Part shown: one piece after another, positions 1-6,823 of the stretch
How the letters are laid out: every line of letters starts with the position of its first letter
Position numbering within the stretch: the stretch's first letter is position 1
Source: an uncultured Eubacteriales bacterium
Lineage (GTDB): Bacteria; Bacillota; Clostridia; Oscillospirales; Oscillospiraceae
DNA: 15,671 bases
Assembly: GCA_900544945.1 (NCBI GenBank)
Contig: UQXG01000039.1
Coordinates: 1-15,671 of the forward strand
Reading direction: 5' to 3'
The notes under the pieces: model-generated
What the model was told of the DNA's origin: nothing
Seen by the model: the letters and a program-made list of their open reading frames with translations, nothing else
The model's database searches: none
Made by a program: the position numbers and the translations under genes

Positions 1-58
1 ATCCGTCTCGCGCTTGCGTGAGACGCGCGAGCCACCTTCCCCCAAGGGAAGGCTTTGG
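1..58. repeat. Dispersed palindromic repeat, cut by the window edge
   Basis: This stretch holds two small hairpins: GTCTCGCGC (5-13) against GCGTGAGAC (16-24), with one G-T pair, and CCTTCCC (35-41) against GGGAAGG (46-52). A related sequence in the opposite orientation lies at the right edge of the window (15631-15671), where the order GCGCGGAGC, ACCACCCTT, AAGGGGAGCC can be read on the minus strand. I infer a dispersed non-coding repeat family; a genome-wide search would be needed to prove it. No gene is visible here. Confidence 0.45.
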
Positions 59-63
59 AGAAC

Positions 64-105
64 GGATTGCCACACCAGTGTTGCGATACTGGTTCGCAAT
101 GACAT
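64..105. repeat. REP-like palindromic repeat, copy A
   Basis: The unit begins GGATTGCCACACCAGTG and ends ACTGGTTCGCAATGACAT. It folds on itself: ATTGC (66-70) pairs with GCAAT (96-100) and CCAGT (75-79) with ACTGG (88-92). Two more copies of the same unit, facing each other, occur at 1611-1657 and 1705-1748. Copy A lies about 30 bp past the stop of the minus-strand metalloprotease gene, so it would be transcribed as a 3' hairpin, but no T-run follows and it is not a convincing terminator. Confidence 0.75.
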
Positions 106-134
106 GCGTTATACAATGGCATTTGTGGGAAAGT

Positions 135-848
135 CTAACGTCCACCGCCGTTGAGCCGTATTTTCCGCTCCTTCCAATCCGGCATCCGGTCGGCAAGCAA
201 AGCATAGAATCCCTTGCCGTGATTGGGATGGAGAAAGTGGCAATATTCGTGCACCACCACATATCGGATGCACTCCCAGGGCGCGGCCAGCAGCTGCTTG
301 CTCAGGGTAATGACCCCCTTGCCCGGCAGACAGGAGCCCCACCGGGACTTCATCGACCGGATCCGAAGGGTGGGGTAGGGAACCCCCAAGTCCTGAAACA
401 GGGGATAGCATTCCCGGAGGATTTCCGGAAACACCGCCTGACACTGGGTATCCCAGAACCGGCGCACCAGCTTTTCCCGCCGGGAAAAATCCTCCGGATT
501 TTTCAGCGTCAGCACCAGCTTCCCGTTTTCCAAGGCCGCGGCCTCCCGCTCTCCGGAAACCACCTGCAATTCCAGAGCCTCCCCCAGAAAGGGGAGACGT
601 TCTCCGGTGACGTATTGCAGTGGCTGTGCCTGAGGCCGCTCCCGGAATCGGCTCTGAGCCTTCCGGATAAAATTCTCGTGGCCGATCAAAAAAGCTTCGA
701 TTTCCCGGATGGGCACCCGGCGATTGGCGGAAACCCGGACGCTGCCGTCCGGATAAATCCGCAGATTCAGATTTTTCACGTTTTTTCGCTCCAGGGTGTA
801 GACTAGCGGCATCCCGGAAAGCAGCACGGTGCGTTGGGCTTCGGCCAT
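135..848 (-). CDS. M48-family YgjP/DUF45-like metalloprotease
   Basis: The 237-residue protein is a soluble zinc-metallopeptidase-like protein of the YgjP/DUF45 (WLM/SprT-related) group. The C-terminal zinc site is clear: HEYCH at residues 200-204 gives two histidines and the catalytic Glu201, and His210 in HPNHGKGF is the likely third ligand. The family-typical SRWGSC segment lies about 25-30 residues before the site. The N-terminal half is the beta-rich, basic region common in this family. No signal peptide or membrane segment is seen, so it is probably cytoplasmic. The ATG at 848 is preceded by AGGAG at a spacing of 7. The gene stands alone, divergent from the XRE regulator. The physiological substrate of this family is not established; family assignment is firm and role is unknown. 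Confidence 0.9.
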   Translation of the reverse strand: MAEAQRTVLLSGMPLVYTLERKNVKNLNLRIYPDGSVRVSANRRVPIREIEAFLIGHENFIRKAQSRFRERPQAQPLQYVTGERLPFLGEALELQVVSGEREAAALENGKLVLTLKNPEDFSRREKLVRRFWDTQCQAVFPEILRECYPLFQDLGVPYPTLRIRSMKSRWGSCLPGKGVITLSKQLLAAPWECIRYVVVHEYCHFLHPNHGKGFYALLADRMPDWKERKIRLNGGGR

Positions 849-865
849 GGGAAATCTCCTTTTTT

Positions 866-899
866 AAGTAACCGCAGATGATTTCATCATTGGTTACTT
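866..899. promoter_or_regulatory. Inverted repeat just upstream of the metalloprotease RBS
   Basis: AAGTAACC (866-873) is repeated inverted as GGTTACTT (892-899), with an inner pair ATGAT (878-882) and ATCAT (886-890). On the metalloprotease strand it lies directly before AAAAAAGGAG, so it could be an operator or a 5'-UTR hairpin near the ribosome site. No strong promoter boxes could be fixed for this gene; TTGCCA (rc of 902-907) is a possible -35, with no good -10. Confidence 0.5.
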
Positions 900-936
900 G
901 ATGGCAATTTTCTCCATTTTAACGCTTTTTCCTCGG

Positions 937-963
937 GGACGCAACAGCGGGTTTCTTGCGTCC
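937..963. promoter_or_regulatory. Candidate operator overlapping the XRE gene -35 box
   Basis: GGACGCAA (937-944) and TTGCGTCC (956-963) form a perfect 8-bp inverted repeat with an 11-nt spacer. The right half covers the -35 hexamer of the XRE gene promoter. HTH_3 regulators bind as dimers to such sites and often repress themselves, so autoregulation is a reasonable inference, but binding is unproven. Confidence 0.5.
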
Positions 964-984
964 GGAGGGATTCTGTGGTAAAGT
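956..984 (+). promoter_or_regulatory. Sigma-A-type promoter for the XRE regulator
   Basis: The -35 TTGCGT (956-961) and -10 TAAAGT (979-984) are separated by 17 nt. The expected transcript starts near 991, giving a leader of about 30 nt that carries the ribosome site GGAGG, 8 nt before the ATG at 1021. Confidence 0.6.
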
Positions 985-1020
985 GAAAGTACCAAAATCA
1001 AATTACGGGAGGGAATTTAC

Positions 1021-1461
1021 ATGGAAATCAAGGAAATTTTGCGGGATTTACGCACCCGGAAGGGCTATTCCCAGGAGGAACTGGCGGAGAAGGTTTTCGT
1101 GACCCGGCAGGCGGTCTCCCGGTGGGAAACCGGCGAAACCACTCCCAATACGGAAACCCTGAAGCTGCTGTCCGGGCTTTATGACGTTTCCATCAACACC
1201 TTGCTGGGTTCGCCCCGGCAGCTGTTCTGCCAATGCTGCGGGATGCCTCTGGAGGACGGCATTCTCAGCCGGGAGATAGACGGCACCCTGAATGAGGAAT
1301 ACTGCAAGTGGTGCTACGAGGGCGGCCAATTTCACTATTCCAGTCCGGAGGAGCTCATTGACTTCTGTGTAAACCACATGGCAACGGCAGACTGGCCTGC
1401 GGAGCAGGTGCGGGCTCATATGGAGGCCGTTGTGCCTCAGCTGAAGCATTGGAAAAAGTAA
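1021..1461 (+). CDS. XRE-family regulator with C-terminal zinc ribbon
   Basis: This 146-residue protein has an N-terminal HTH_3 (Cro/C1-type) DNA-binding domain at about residues 4-62, with the usual YSQEELAEKVFVTRQAVSRW recognition region. It is followed by a putative zinc ribbon with C70-x2-C73 and C95-x2-C98, set in LFCQCCGMPL and EEYCKWCY. The arrangement matches the known fusion of HTH_3 to a 'putative zinc ribbon' domain found in Firmicutes. It is cytoplasmic; the ribbon may sense metal or redox state or bind a partner. The start is fixed by GGAGG 8 nt upstream. The gene has its own promoter, a palindrome over its -35 box and a strong terminator, so it is monocistronic. Its targets cannot be read from sequence; the divergent metalloprotease and its own promoter are the nearest candidates. 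Confidence 0.9.
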   Translation: MEIKEILRDLRTRKGYSQEELAEKVFVTRQAVSRWETGETTPNTETLKLLSGLYDVSINTLLGSPRQLFCQCCGMPLEDGILSREIDGTLNEEYCKWCYEGGQFHYSSPEELIDFCVNHMATADWPAEQVRAHMEAVVPQLKHWKK

Positions 1462-1541
1462 GCGGCAGGGCTTGATTTGCCAAAAGTCTTGTGCTAGAAT
1501 AATTCCGTTCGCTCGGAGGGTGAGTTGTTCGGAGAAACAGC

Positions 1542-1590
1542 AGCCGGATAAGAGGCAGACTGAAATGTCTGTTTCTTATCCGGCTTTTTA
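1542..1590 (+). terminator. Rho-independent terminator of the XRE gene
   Basis: AGCCGGATAAGA (1542-1553) pairs with TCTTATCCGGCT (1574-1585), and the stem continues inward through two G-T pairs and CAGAC/GTCTG (1556-1560, 1567-1571) to a 6-nt loop. It is followed by TTTTTAT. This is a textbook terminator about 80 nt past the stop, and it separates the regulator from the MATE gene. Confidence 0.9.
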
Positions 1591-1593
1591 TAC

Positions 1594-1785
1594 GAGACTG
1601 TCGAAAAACCATGTCATTGCGAACCAGTGACCGATGTCACTGGTGTGGCAATCCCCCGGGTAGGCGTAAAATCCAAGATTTCCTAACGTAGATGTTTGAA
1701 AATCGGGGGGATTGCCACGCCAGTGTGAGCACTGGCTCGCAATGACATTGTTCTATTTGGGCACTTTGCTATTTTGAGACAGCTC
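1594..1785. mobile_element. MITE-like palindromic element with two REP units
   Basis: The outer ends are an imperfect inverted repeat: GAGACTGTCGAAAA (1594-1607) against the complement of 1772-1785, GAGCTGTCTCAAAA. Inside are two inverted copies of the REP-like unit also seen at 64-105: copy B at 1611-1657 (ATGTCATTGCGAACCAGTG onward) and copy C at 1705-1748 (ending CTCGCAATGACAT). A spacer of about 47 bp separates them, so the whole element of about 192 bp can fold into one long imperfect hairpin. It carries no open frame of note and no transposase. It accounts for most of the gene-free stretch 1462-1802; the rest is the XRE terminator and the MATE ribosome site. Calling it mobile is inference from the terminal repeats and multiple copies. 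Confidence 0.6.
1748..1775 (+). promoter_or_regulatory. Candidate promoter of the MATE gene
   Basis: TTGTTC (1748-1753) and TATTTT (1770-1775) lie 16 nt apart, and a start near 1782 would fit the ribosome site at 1791-1797. The boxes match consensus only moderately. Both hexamers sit inside the right arm of the MITE-like element. Confidence 0.35.
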
Positions 1786-1802
1786 CATCAAAGGAGGAAC
1801 AT

Positions 1803-3131
1803 ATGGATTTTCTCAAGGGAAATATCAGATCGATGTACGGCAAATATCTGTCGGCGGCCTTCGGCAGTGCCCTCATCGGCTGCATCTACACCATGGTGGA
1901 CACGGCGGTGGTGGGTCAGTACCAGGGCCCTCAGGGCACCGCGGCTCTGGCGGTGGTGGCGCCCTGTTGGAACCTGATCTATAGCCTGGGCCTGCTTCTG
2001 GGTGCGGGCGGCGGCGTGATTTTCAGCACCCGCCGGGGCAGCGGCGCCGGGGACGGCTCGGAAAATCAGTATTTCACCGCCTCGGTCATCGGCGCGGCGG
2101 TGCTGGCGGTGCTTACCTGGCTCGGCATCTGGTGCTTCGAGACCCCTGTCCTGACCTTCTTTGGCGCGGACGCGGAGCTGCTGCCTCTGGCGCAGACCTA
2201 CCTGGGGCCGGTGAAATTCGTGTTCCCGCTGTTTCTCGTCAATGAGATGCTGATGTTCTTTCTGCAAACCGACGGCAATCCGGGTCGGGCTACTCTGGCA
2301 ATACTGTCCGGGGGAATTTTCAACATTTTCGGCGATATTTTCTTTGTATTCGGCTGTGATATGGGCATTTTTGGCGCGGGTTTGGCCACGGCCATCGGCG
2401 CAGCCATTTCCACCTGCGTGATGCTGACCCATTTTCTCAGCCGGAAAAATACCCTTTGTCTGGTGAAGCCCACCCATCTGCTTCACAGGCTTCGGGAAGT
2501 TTTCACCACCGGATTTTCCACTTTCTTCGTGGATATGGCCATGGGCATTCTCACGGTGCTCTTTAACCGGCAGATTATGAAGTATCTGGGGGCCAATGCC
2601 CTGTCGGTGTACGGCCCCATCATTCAGGTCAGCACCTTCGCCCAGTGCTGCGCCTACAGCGTGGGTCAGGCTGCCCAGCCCATCATTGCCACCAACTTCG
2701 GCGCGGGCAAGGGCGGACGCATCCGGCAGGTTCTCCGGCTGGCTCTGGGCACGTCGGCTTTCTTCGGAGTGTTCTGGACGGCGCTGAGCGTGGCCTGCCC
2801 GAAGCTGTATATCCGGATTTTTATGGTCCCCACCGAGGAAATTCTTGCCATTGCCCCGGCCATCATCCGCACCTATGCCATGTCCTTCCTGCTGCTGCCC
2901 TTCAATATTTTCTCCACCTATTATTTCCAGGCCATCATGAAGCCAAAGGCGGCCTTCGTTGTGTCCGTGGCCCGGGGACTGGTCATCAGCGGCAGCCTGA
3001 TCCTGGTGCTGCCCCGGATCGCCGGGGGCAATGCCCTGTGGCTGACCATGCCCATCACCGAGCTTCTTGTGGCACTTTATTCCGCCTCCGCCCTCCGGCG
3101 GTACACCCTGACCCTGCCGGAAGTCCAATAA
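1803..3131 (+). CDS. MATE-family multidrug/metabolite efflux transporter
   Basis: The 442-residue, strongly hydrophobic protein has the length and about 12 membrane segments of a MATE (multi-antimicrobial extrusion) transporter. The N-terminal region contains the family-typical run GCIYTMVDTAVVGQY followed by GPQGTAALAVVAP, and a second, weakly related half begins near residue 225 with FFVDMAMGILTVLFNRQI. MATE proteins export cationic drugs, dyes or metabolites across the cytoplasmic membrane in exchange for Na+ or H+. The start is fixed by AAAGGAGG about 5 nt before the ATG. The gene stands alone, between the MITE-like element and a hairpin array, and converges on the peptidase operon. Its substrate cannot be inferred. 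Confidence 0.9.
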   Translation: MDFLKGNIRSMYGKYLSAAFGSALIGCIYTMVDTAVVGQYQGPQGTAALAVVAPCWNLIYSLGLLLGAGGGVIFSTRRGSGAGDGSENQYFTASVIGAAVLAVLTWLGIWCFETPVLTFFGADAELLPLAQTYLGPVKFVFPLFLVNEMLMFFLQTDGNPGRATLAILSGGIFNIFGDIFFVFGCDMGIFGAGLATAIGAAISTCVMLTHFLSRKNTLCLVKPTHLLHRLREVFTTGFSTFFVDMAMGILTVLFNRQIMKYLGANALSVYGPIIQVSTFAQCCAYSVGQAAQPIIATNFGAGKGGRIRQVLRLALGTSAFFGVFWTALSVACPKLYIRIFMVPTEEILAIAPAIIRTYAMSFLLLPFNIFSTYYFQAIMKPKAAFVVSVARGLVISGSLILVLPRIAGGNALWLTMPITELLVALYSASALRRYTLTLPEVQ

Positions 3132-3161
3132 TACTATTTCTTAGGGTCTATCTGATACTAT

Positions 3162-3330
3162 TTCCTGATTAAAATCTTAAATTTTAATCAGGAAGGCATC
3201 GCCTGAAGGCGCTGCCTGTTTTGTGATTTATAAGGAAAGAAATCACAAAACAAGTCTCATATGAACTCCATGCCCTTCAGGCAATTAAAATCTTTTTTAA
3301 AGATTTTAATTGGAGTTCAGTATGAAAACT
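3162..3330. repeat. Array of four adjoining hairpins, 3' of the MATE gene
   Basis: Three hairpins follow each other with no gap. The first is a perfect 14-bp stem, TTCCTGATTAAAAT (3162-3175) with ATTTTAATCAGGAA (3181-3194). The second is GGCATCGCC (3195-3203) with GGCGCTGCC (3208-3216), with one mismatch. The third is a perfect 13-bp stem, TGTTTTGTGATTT (3217-3229) with AAATCACAAAACA (3240-3252). A fourth compound hairpin follows: TGAACTCCA (3262-3270) pairs with TGGAGTTCA (3311-3319), enclosing AATTAAAATCTTT (3283-3295) paired with AAAGATTTTAATT (3299-3311, sharing one base). GCCTGAAGG at 3201-3209 also recurs inverted near 3273-3282. No stem is followed by a clear T-run, so this is not a simple terminator; a dispersed repeat or processing element is more likely. 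Confidence 0.7.
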
Positions 3331-3341
3331 CGTATAAACAG

Positions 3342-3377
3342 AACACCCCCGCACTGCGAAAGCAGAGCGGGGGCGTT
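3342..3377. terminator. Shared terminator between convergent MATE and peptidase genes
   Basis: CCCCCGC-A-CTGC (3346-3357) pairs with GCAG-A-GCGGGGG (3362-3373) around a GAAA loop, with a single A-A mismatch, and the outer AAC/GTT (3342-3344, 3375-3377) can also pair. On the plus strand it is followed by GTATTTTATC, and on the minus strand by TGTTCTGTTTATA. It lies 8 nt beyond the aminopeptidase stop and probably ends the long peptide operon, and may also stop the MATE transcript. Confidence 0.75.
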
Positions 3378-3385
3378 GTATTTTA

Positions 3386-4408
3386 TCAGGGCAGCAGAGC
3401 CACCAGCTCGGGCAGGACAATCTTGCCCTCGTCCATGATCTGCACCCCGTCCAGCCAGACGGAGCTGTTCAGGCAGATGCCGTCGGTGTGGCTCACCGCG
3501 TCCTGGCCGCAGGGAGGAGCGTCAATGTTGCTGACGTAGCCGATGCCCCACTCGGTGGAGCCCCAGACCCGCTCATCCTCCACAATGTTGCCGGTGAGCT
3601 TGGCACCGGGGTTGAAGCCGTAGGCGATGTGGGCCATTTTCAGCATACCCGGGTCGTCAAAATCCCGGAGGTACTTGTCGTAGATCGCAGCTTCCTCGCC
3701 GCCCTCCACCTTCTGAATCACGCCGTCCTTGACGGTGAGCCGGATGGGAGTGGCAGGGGCGTGGCCGAAGGGAGGGGTCACGGAGCCGTCGAAGACAATG
3801 GTGCCCTGGATGGAGCCGAACCGGGGCACCACGTTGATCTGGCCGGTGAGCATATGCACAGCCGGGAAGGTGGCGTCGCCGCAGTCGCAGGCCACATAGT
3901 GTACAGGGTCGATTTCGAAGGACACGTTGCAGCCGGCGGGGGTGGTGACCCGCATGGTCTTGGCGCTGCGGGTGAGCTCGGCTACTTTACGCATGAAGAC
4001 CTGAAGCTTGGGGGTTTCCACATGGCCGATGGTGCGGATCATCAGATCCTCGTCAAAATCCACCAGGCACATATAGCGCAGCTTCTTGTTTTCGCTGCTT
4101 GCCCGCTCGAAGGGGGTGGAGTAGAGCAGCCACTGATGGTTGAACTCAATCCACACGTCGCAGGCGCACAGGGCGGCGGTCAGAGGCTCGATAGGCAGAT
4201 CCGGATCGGCGGCCTTGCCCACGGAGCGGGGGGTGGGGACGGTGATGACCATGACCTGGGCATCGGCCTCCCGGACGCTGTCGGACACGGCTCGCAGCAC
4301 GTTTTCATTGGAGTCGTAGTCGGCGGTGAGCACCACGGTCTCTCCGGGCTTGACTCCGAAGATCTCCCGCACCAGCTTGTCCGCCGCAATTTGCAGTTCG
4401 GTTTTCAT
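3386..4408 (-). CDS. M29-like aminopeptidase, last gene of the peptide operon
   Basis: The 340-residue cytoplasmic protein resembles the thermophilic/leucyl aminopeptidase (M29) superfamily, which removes N-terminal residues using two metal ions. The C-terminal region shows the superfamily signature: EDERVWGSTEWGIG (Glu277, Glu279 and Glu286) followed by SHTDGI with His307 and Asp309 in the HxD arrangement of metal ligands. It is shorter than classical AmpS/AmpT proteins (about 410 residues). The related fold of 2,5-dihydroxypyridine dioxygenase (NicX) is of similar size, but I recall a histidine there where this protein has Glu286; this favours a peptidase, though not conclusively. GGAGG stands 9 nt before the ATG. 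The gene lies 14 bp after the M20 peptidase and shares its operon. Fold is fairly sure; exact substrate is not. Confidence 0.8.
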   Translation of the reverse strand: MKTELQIAADKLVREIFGVKPGETVVLTADYDSNENVLRAVSDSVREADAQVMVITVPTPRSVGKAADPDLPIEPLTAALCACDVWIEFNHQWLLYSTPFERASSENKKLRYMCLVDFDEDLMIRTIGHVETPKLQVFMRKVAELTRSAKTMRVTTPAGCNVSFEIDPVHYVACDCGDATFPAVHMLTGQINVVPRFGSIQGTIVFDGSVTPPFGHAPATPIRLTVKDGVIQKVEGGEEAAIYDKYLRDFDDPGMLKMAHIAYGFNPGAKLTGNIVEDERVWGSTEWGIGYVSNIDAPPCGQDAVSHTDGICLNSSVWLDGVQIMDEGKIVLPELVALLP

Positions 4409-4422
4409 GGAAAGATTCCTCC

Positions 4423-5700
4423 TTAATCCAGGTTTGCCAGAGTTTCAATGGTTTTTCGGTAAATTTCCTTGGCAGCCAGCAGATCCTCCACCAGAAGGTA
4501 CTCATCCTTCTGGTGCTCGGTGCACTCCCGACCGGGACGCATGGGGCCGAAGGCCACGATGCCCGGCATGGCTCGGGCATAGGTGCCGCCGCCGATGACG
4601 GTGGGCTCGGAATCGTCACCGGTATACTCCCGGTAAATGCCCACCATGGCCTGAACCACCTTGCCGTTTTTGTCCATGTACACAGGATGCTCGTTGGCGG
4701 TGCAACGGCAGGTAATGCCGTAGGGGGCGCAGGCGGCGGCAATGGGCGTTTCCACCGCTGCCCGGTTGAAGGTCACGGGACTGCGGATGTCCAGGGTCAG
4801 GACGATTTCGTTGCCTTCCGTGCGCAGGACGCCGACGTTCAGAGTCAGCTTGCCGCTCTGGACATCCTCCAGGCCGCAGCCCATTTTCACGCCGTCCAAA
4901 TCGGAGCCAATGTGAGTCCGGTAAAAATCCACCAGAGGGCTGGCAACCCCGGCCTCATGGAGCGCCTCCATCATGGCGGTGATGGCATTTTCTCCCTTTT
5001 CCGGGGTGCTGGCGTGGGCACTGCGGCCGTGAGTCTCCAGGGTGCGCTCGGCGCCGTCAGCGGCGCGATAGGCGCAGCGGCACCAGTCGGCTACCATGTT
5101 GGCCGCGTCGCCGCCCTCGATGCGCACCAGGCCGCTTTTCGAAACCGGCAGGGACAGCTGGAAGTTCAGAATTTCCTTTTCTCCGTAGATGGCGGGAAAA
5201 TCCGCGTCGGGGGTGAAGCCGAAGACCGGCAGCTGCTGGGTCTGCTTGTAGTAGTTCATGTCGTCCCACTCCCCGCTTTCCTCGCACTGACCGAAGATCA
5301 GCCGAACCCGGCGGTTCAGGGCAACGCCCGCGTCCTGGAGTTCCTTCATGGCAAAAAGGGCTGCCAGCGTGGGTCCCTTGTCGTCGGCAACGCCCCGACC
5401 GTAGAGCCGATCGCCGCAAAGCTCGCCGCCGGGGTTGTGGGTCCAGCCGCTGCCCGCGGGTACGGTATCCAGATGCCCCAGCACGCCCACGATCTCCTCA
5501 CCCTGGCCGATTTCTGCCCAGGCGACCTTGCCGCCTAAGTTCACCGTCCGGATGCCAAGGGTTTCGCACAACTTCATCACATAGTCCAGAGCTTTTGCAG
5601 GGCCTTCGCCGTAGGGGGCTTCCGGGGTCACATTCACCCGGGCGATGCTCTCAATGGACACCAGTCCCAAAATGGCGTCCAGAAATGCCTTATTTTCCAT
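4423..5700 (-). CDS. M20-family PepV-like dipeptidase
   Basis: The 425-residue enzyme is a dinuclear zinc peptidase of family M20 (PepV/Sapep/carnosinase branch). The metal site is complete: GHLDTV (His76, Asp78), GRGVADDKGP (bridging Asp near 106), GQCEES (catalytic Glu140 and ligand Glu141), TPDADFP (Asp165) and TEHQKDE (His396). The segments around the site match PepV closely. This family cleaves dipeptides with an unblocked N-terminus, and some members act on beta-alanyl dipeptides such as carnosine. It has no signal peptide, so it works in the cytoplasm on imported peptides. The ATG is preceded by GGAGG, and that ribosome site abuts the stop of the DUF917 gene (9-bp gap), suggesting translational coupling. 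I am confident of the family; substrate preference is unknown. Confidence 0.92.
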   Translation of the reverse strand: MENKAFLDAILGLVSIESIARVNVTPEAPYGEGPAKALDYVMKLCETLGIRTVNLGGKVAWAEIGQGEEIVGVLGHLDTVPAGSGWTHNPGGELCGDRLYGRGVADDKGPTLAALFAMKELQDAGVALNRRVRLIFGQCEESGEWDDMNYYKQTQQLPVFGFTPDADFPAIYGEKEILNFQLSLPVSKSGLVRIEGGDAANMVADWCRCAYRAADGAERTLETHGRSAHASTPEKGENAITAMMEALHEAGVASPLVDFYRTHIGSDLDGVKMGCGLEDVQSGKLTLNVGVLRTEGNEIVLTLDIRSPVTFNRAAVETPIAAACAPYGITCRCTANEHPVYMDKNGKVVQAMVGIYREYTGDDSEPTVIGGGTYARAMPGIVAFGPMRPGRECTEHQKDEYLLVEDLLAAKEIYRKTIETLANLD

Positions 5701-5709
5701 AGTGCCTCC

Positions 5710-6810
5710 TTATTCGCAGTAGGGCCGGTAGTCCACGTCGTAGCCGAAGCTTCTGGGGCCGAAGACCTCCAGACCCCGGGCGGTGGTCCACTCCTTGGCG
5801 GCGGGCAGGGCGGTGACGGCAACGTGCTCGCCCACCCGGGCGAAGGGGTTCAGCTGGGGCAGGTTGTTGTCCAGGTCGAAGACACAGATCAGGTCGGGGA
5901 CGGTGACGAAGAATTCTCCGTCCAGCCAGCTGATGATGTTCTCGTTCTGATACCAGATGCGAAGGGTGTGCCCGGCGTAAGCACCGGTGCCCGCAATGAC
6001 GGTATCGCCGTAGGTGTAGCCGTCCCGGGTCTCGTAGCCGCTTTCGGTGACGGTGCCCTCGAACATCATCTTACCCTTGCCGGTTTCGGTGACGGCCTCC
6101 ACATAGTCGCCGCCAGCCGCCAGGGTCTGCCGGTAGGCCTTGCCGATGGCCTCGGCGTAGGAGATGGCCCCTCGGATGACGGCATCTTTCAGAACGGCGG
6201 CGGTGTTCACATGATCCATGACGGCGATGGTGTTCTGGCTGACCACTGCCAGAGCCCGAACCAGATCCTCGCCCCGCTCGTCGTCAAAGACGTTGGTGAA
6301 CACGGCACCTTCGCCGAACTTGTTCATCACGCTCATGGGGCACATGGGAACGCCCTGGAGGAAGTAGGTGGAGTGCTGGAGGGCAGGCACGCTCCGGCCT
6401 GCCGGGTCGCCGTCCACAATGGGTCGGCCGGTCATGGCGCCGACGTAGAAGGCGGTGGCGGTGTTGCCGCCGCCCAGCTCCGTGGAGATCACCGCGCTGA
6501 CCTCCCGACCCAGGAACCGCTCCAGCTGCTTCATGCACAGAATGTAGAAGCTTTCGTCGGTTTCTTTCAGACGGGCGTATTTCTTGATTTCCTCCTCGGT
6601 CAGAGGGCTGATGGCTCCGCAGGCATAGGGGGTGCCGATCACATCCTCCGGGGACATTTCCTCGAAGGTGGTGAGCTTGAATTCCTTCCCGGCAGCCAGA
6701 GCCTCATCGATCATCTCGATGCCTTCGTCCAGGCTTCCACCGCCGCCGGTGCCCAGGATGGCACAGCCGTAGAGAATGTCCAGCAGATTTTCACGATTTA
6801 AGGTTCGCAT
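5710..6810 (-). CDS. DUF917-family protein (S-methyl-thiohydantoin desulfurase-like)
   Basis: The 366-residue protein matches the DUF917 family in order and length. It has an N-terminal GTGGGGS loop (20-26), a central ELGGGN motif (111-116), PIVDGDPAGRS (130-140), and a C-terminal VPDLICVFD then VFGPRSFGYDVDY. The family, as I recall, is now named after S-methyl thiohydantoin desulfurase and is often encoded beside hydantoinase/oxoprolinase-type genes; no such partner is in this window. Most members have no assigned reaction. Here the gene lies between the fused ABC ATPase (13-bp gap) and two peptidases (9-bp gap), which implies that it acts on the imported compound or on a product of its breakdown. 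A clear GGGAGG precedes the ATG. Family call is strong; function is inferred from context only. Confidence 0.85.
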   Translation of the reverse strand: MRTLNRENLLDILYGCAILGTGGGGSLDEGIEMIDEALAAGKEFKLTTFEEMSPEDVIGTPYACGAISPLTEEEIKKYARLKETDESFYILCMKQLERFLGREVSAVISTELGGGNTATAFYVGAMTGRPIVDGDPAGRSVPALQHSTYFLQGVPMCPMSVMNKFGEGAVFTNVFDDERGEDLVRALAVVSQNTIAVMDHVNTAAVLKDAVIRGAISYAEAIGKAYRQTLAAGGDYVEAVTETGKGKMMFEGTVTESGYETRDGYTYGDTVIAGTGAYAGHTLRIWYQNENIISWLDGEFFVTVPDLICVFDLDNNLPQLNPFARVGEHVAVTALPAAKEWTTARGLEVFGPRSFGYDVDYRPYCE

Positions 6811-6823
6811 ATTGTTTCCTCCC

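Noticed and set aside
1788..3128. Minus-strand open frame of about 446 codons opposite the MATE gene
   Set aside because: Its product is a low-complexity, highly charged sequence without hydrophobic core or motifs; the plus strand encodes a complete MATE transporter with a strong ribosome site.
3162..3385. CRISPR array
   Set aside because: The repeats are inverted and of different sequence, with no regular direct repeats or spacers and no cas genes.
3386..4408. NicX-type 2,5-dihydroxypyridine dioxygenase
   Set aside because: The fold is related and HxD is shared, but Glu286 stands where I recall a ligand histidine in NicX, and the operon holds peptidases and no nicotinate-catabolism genes.
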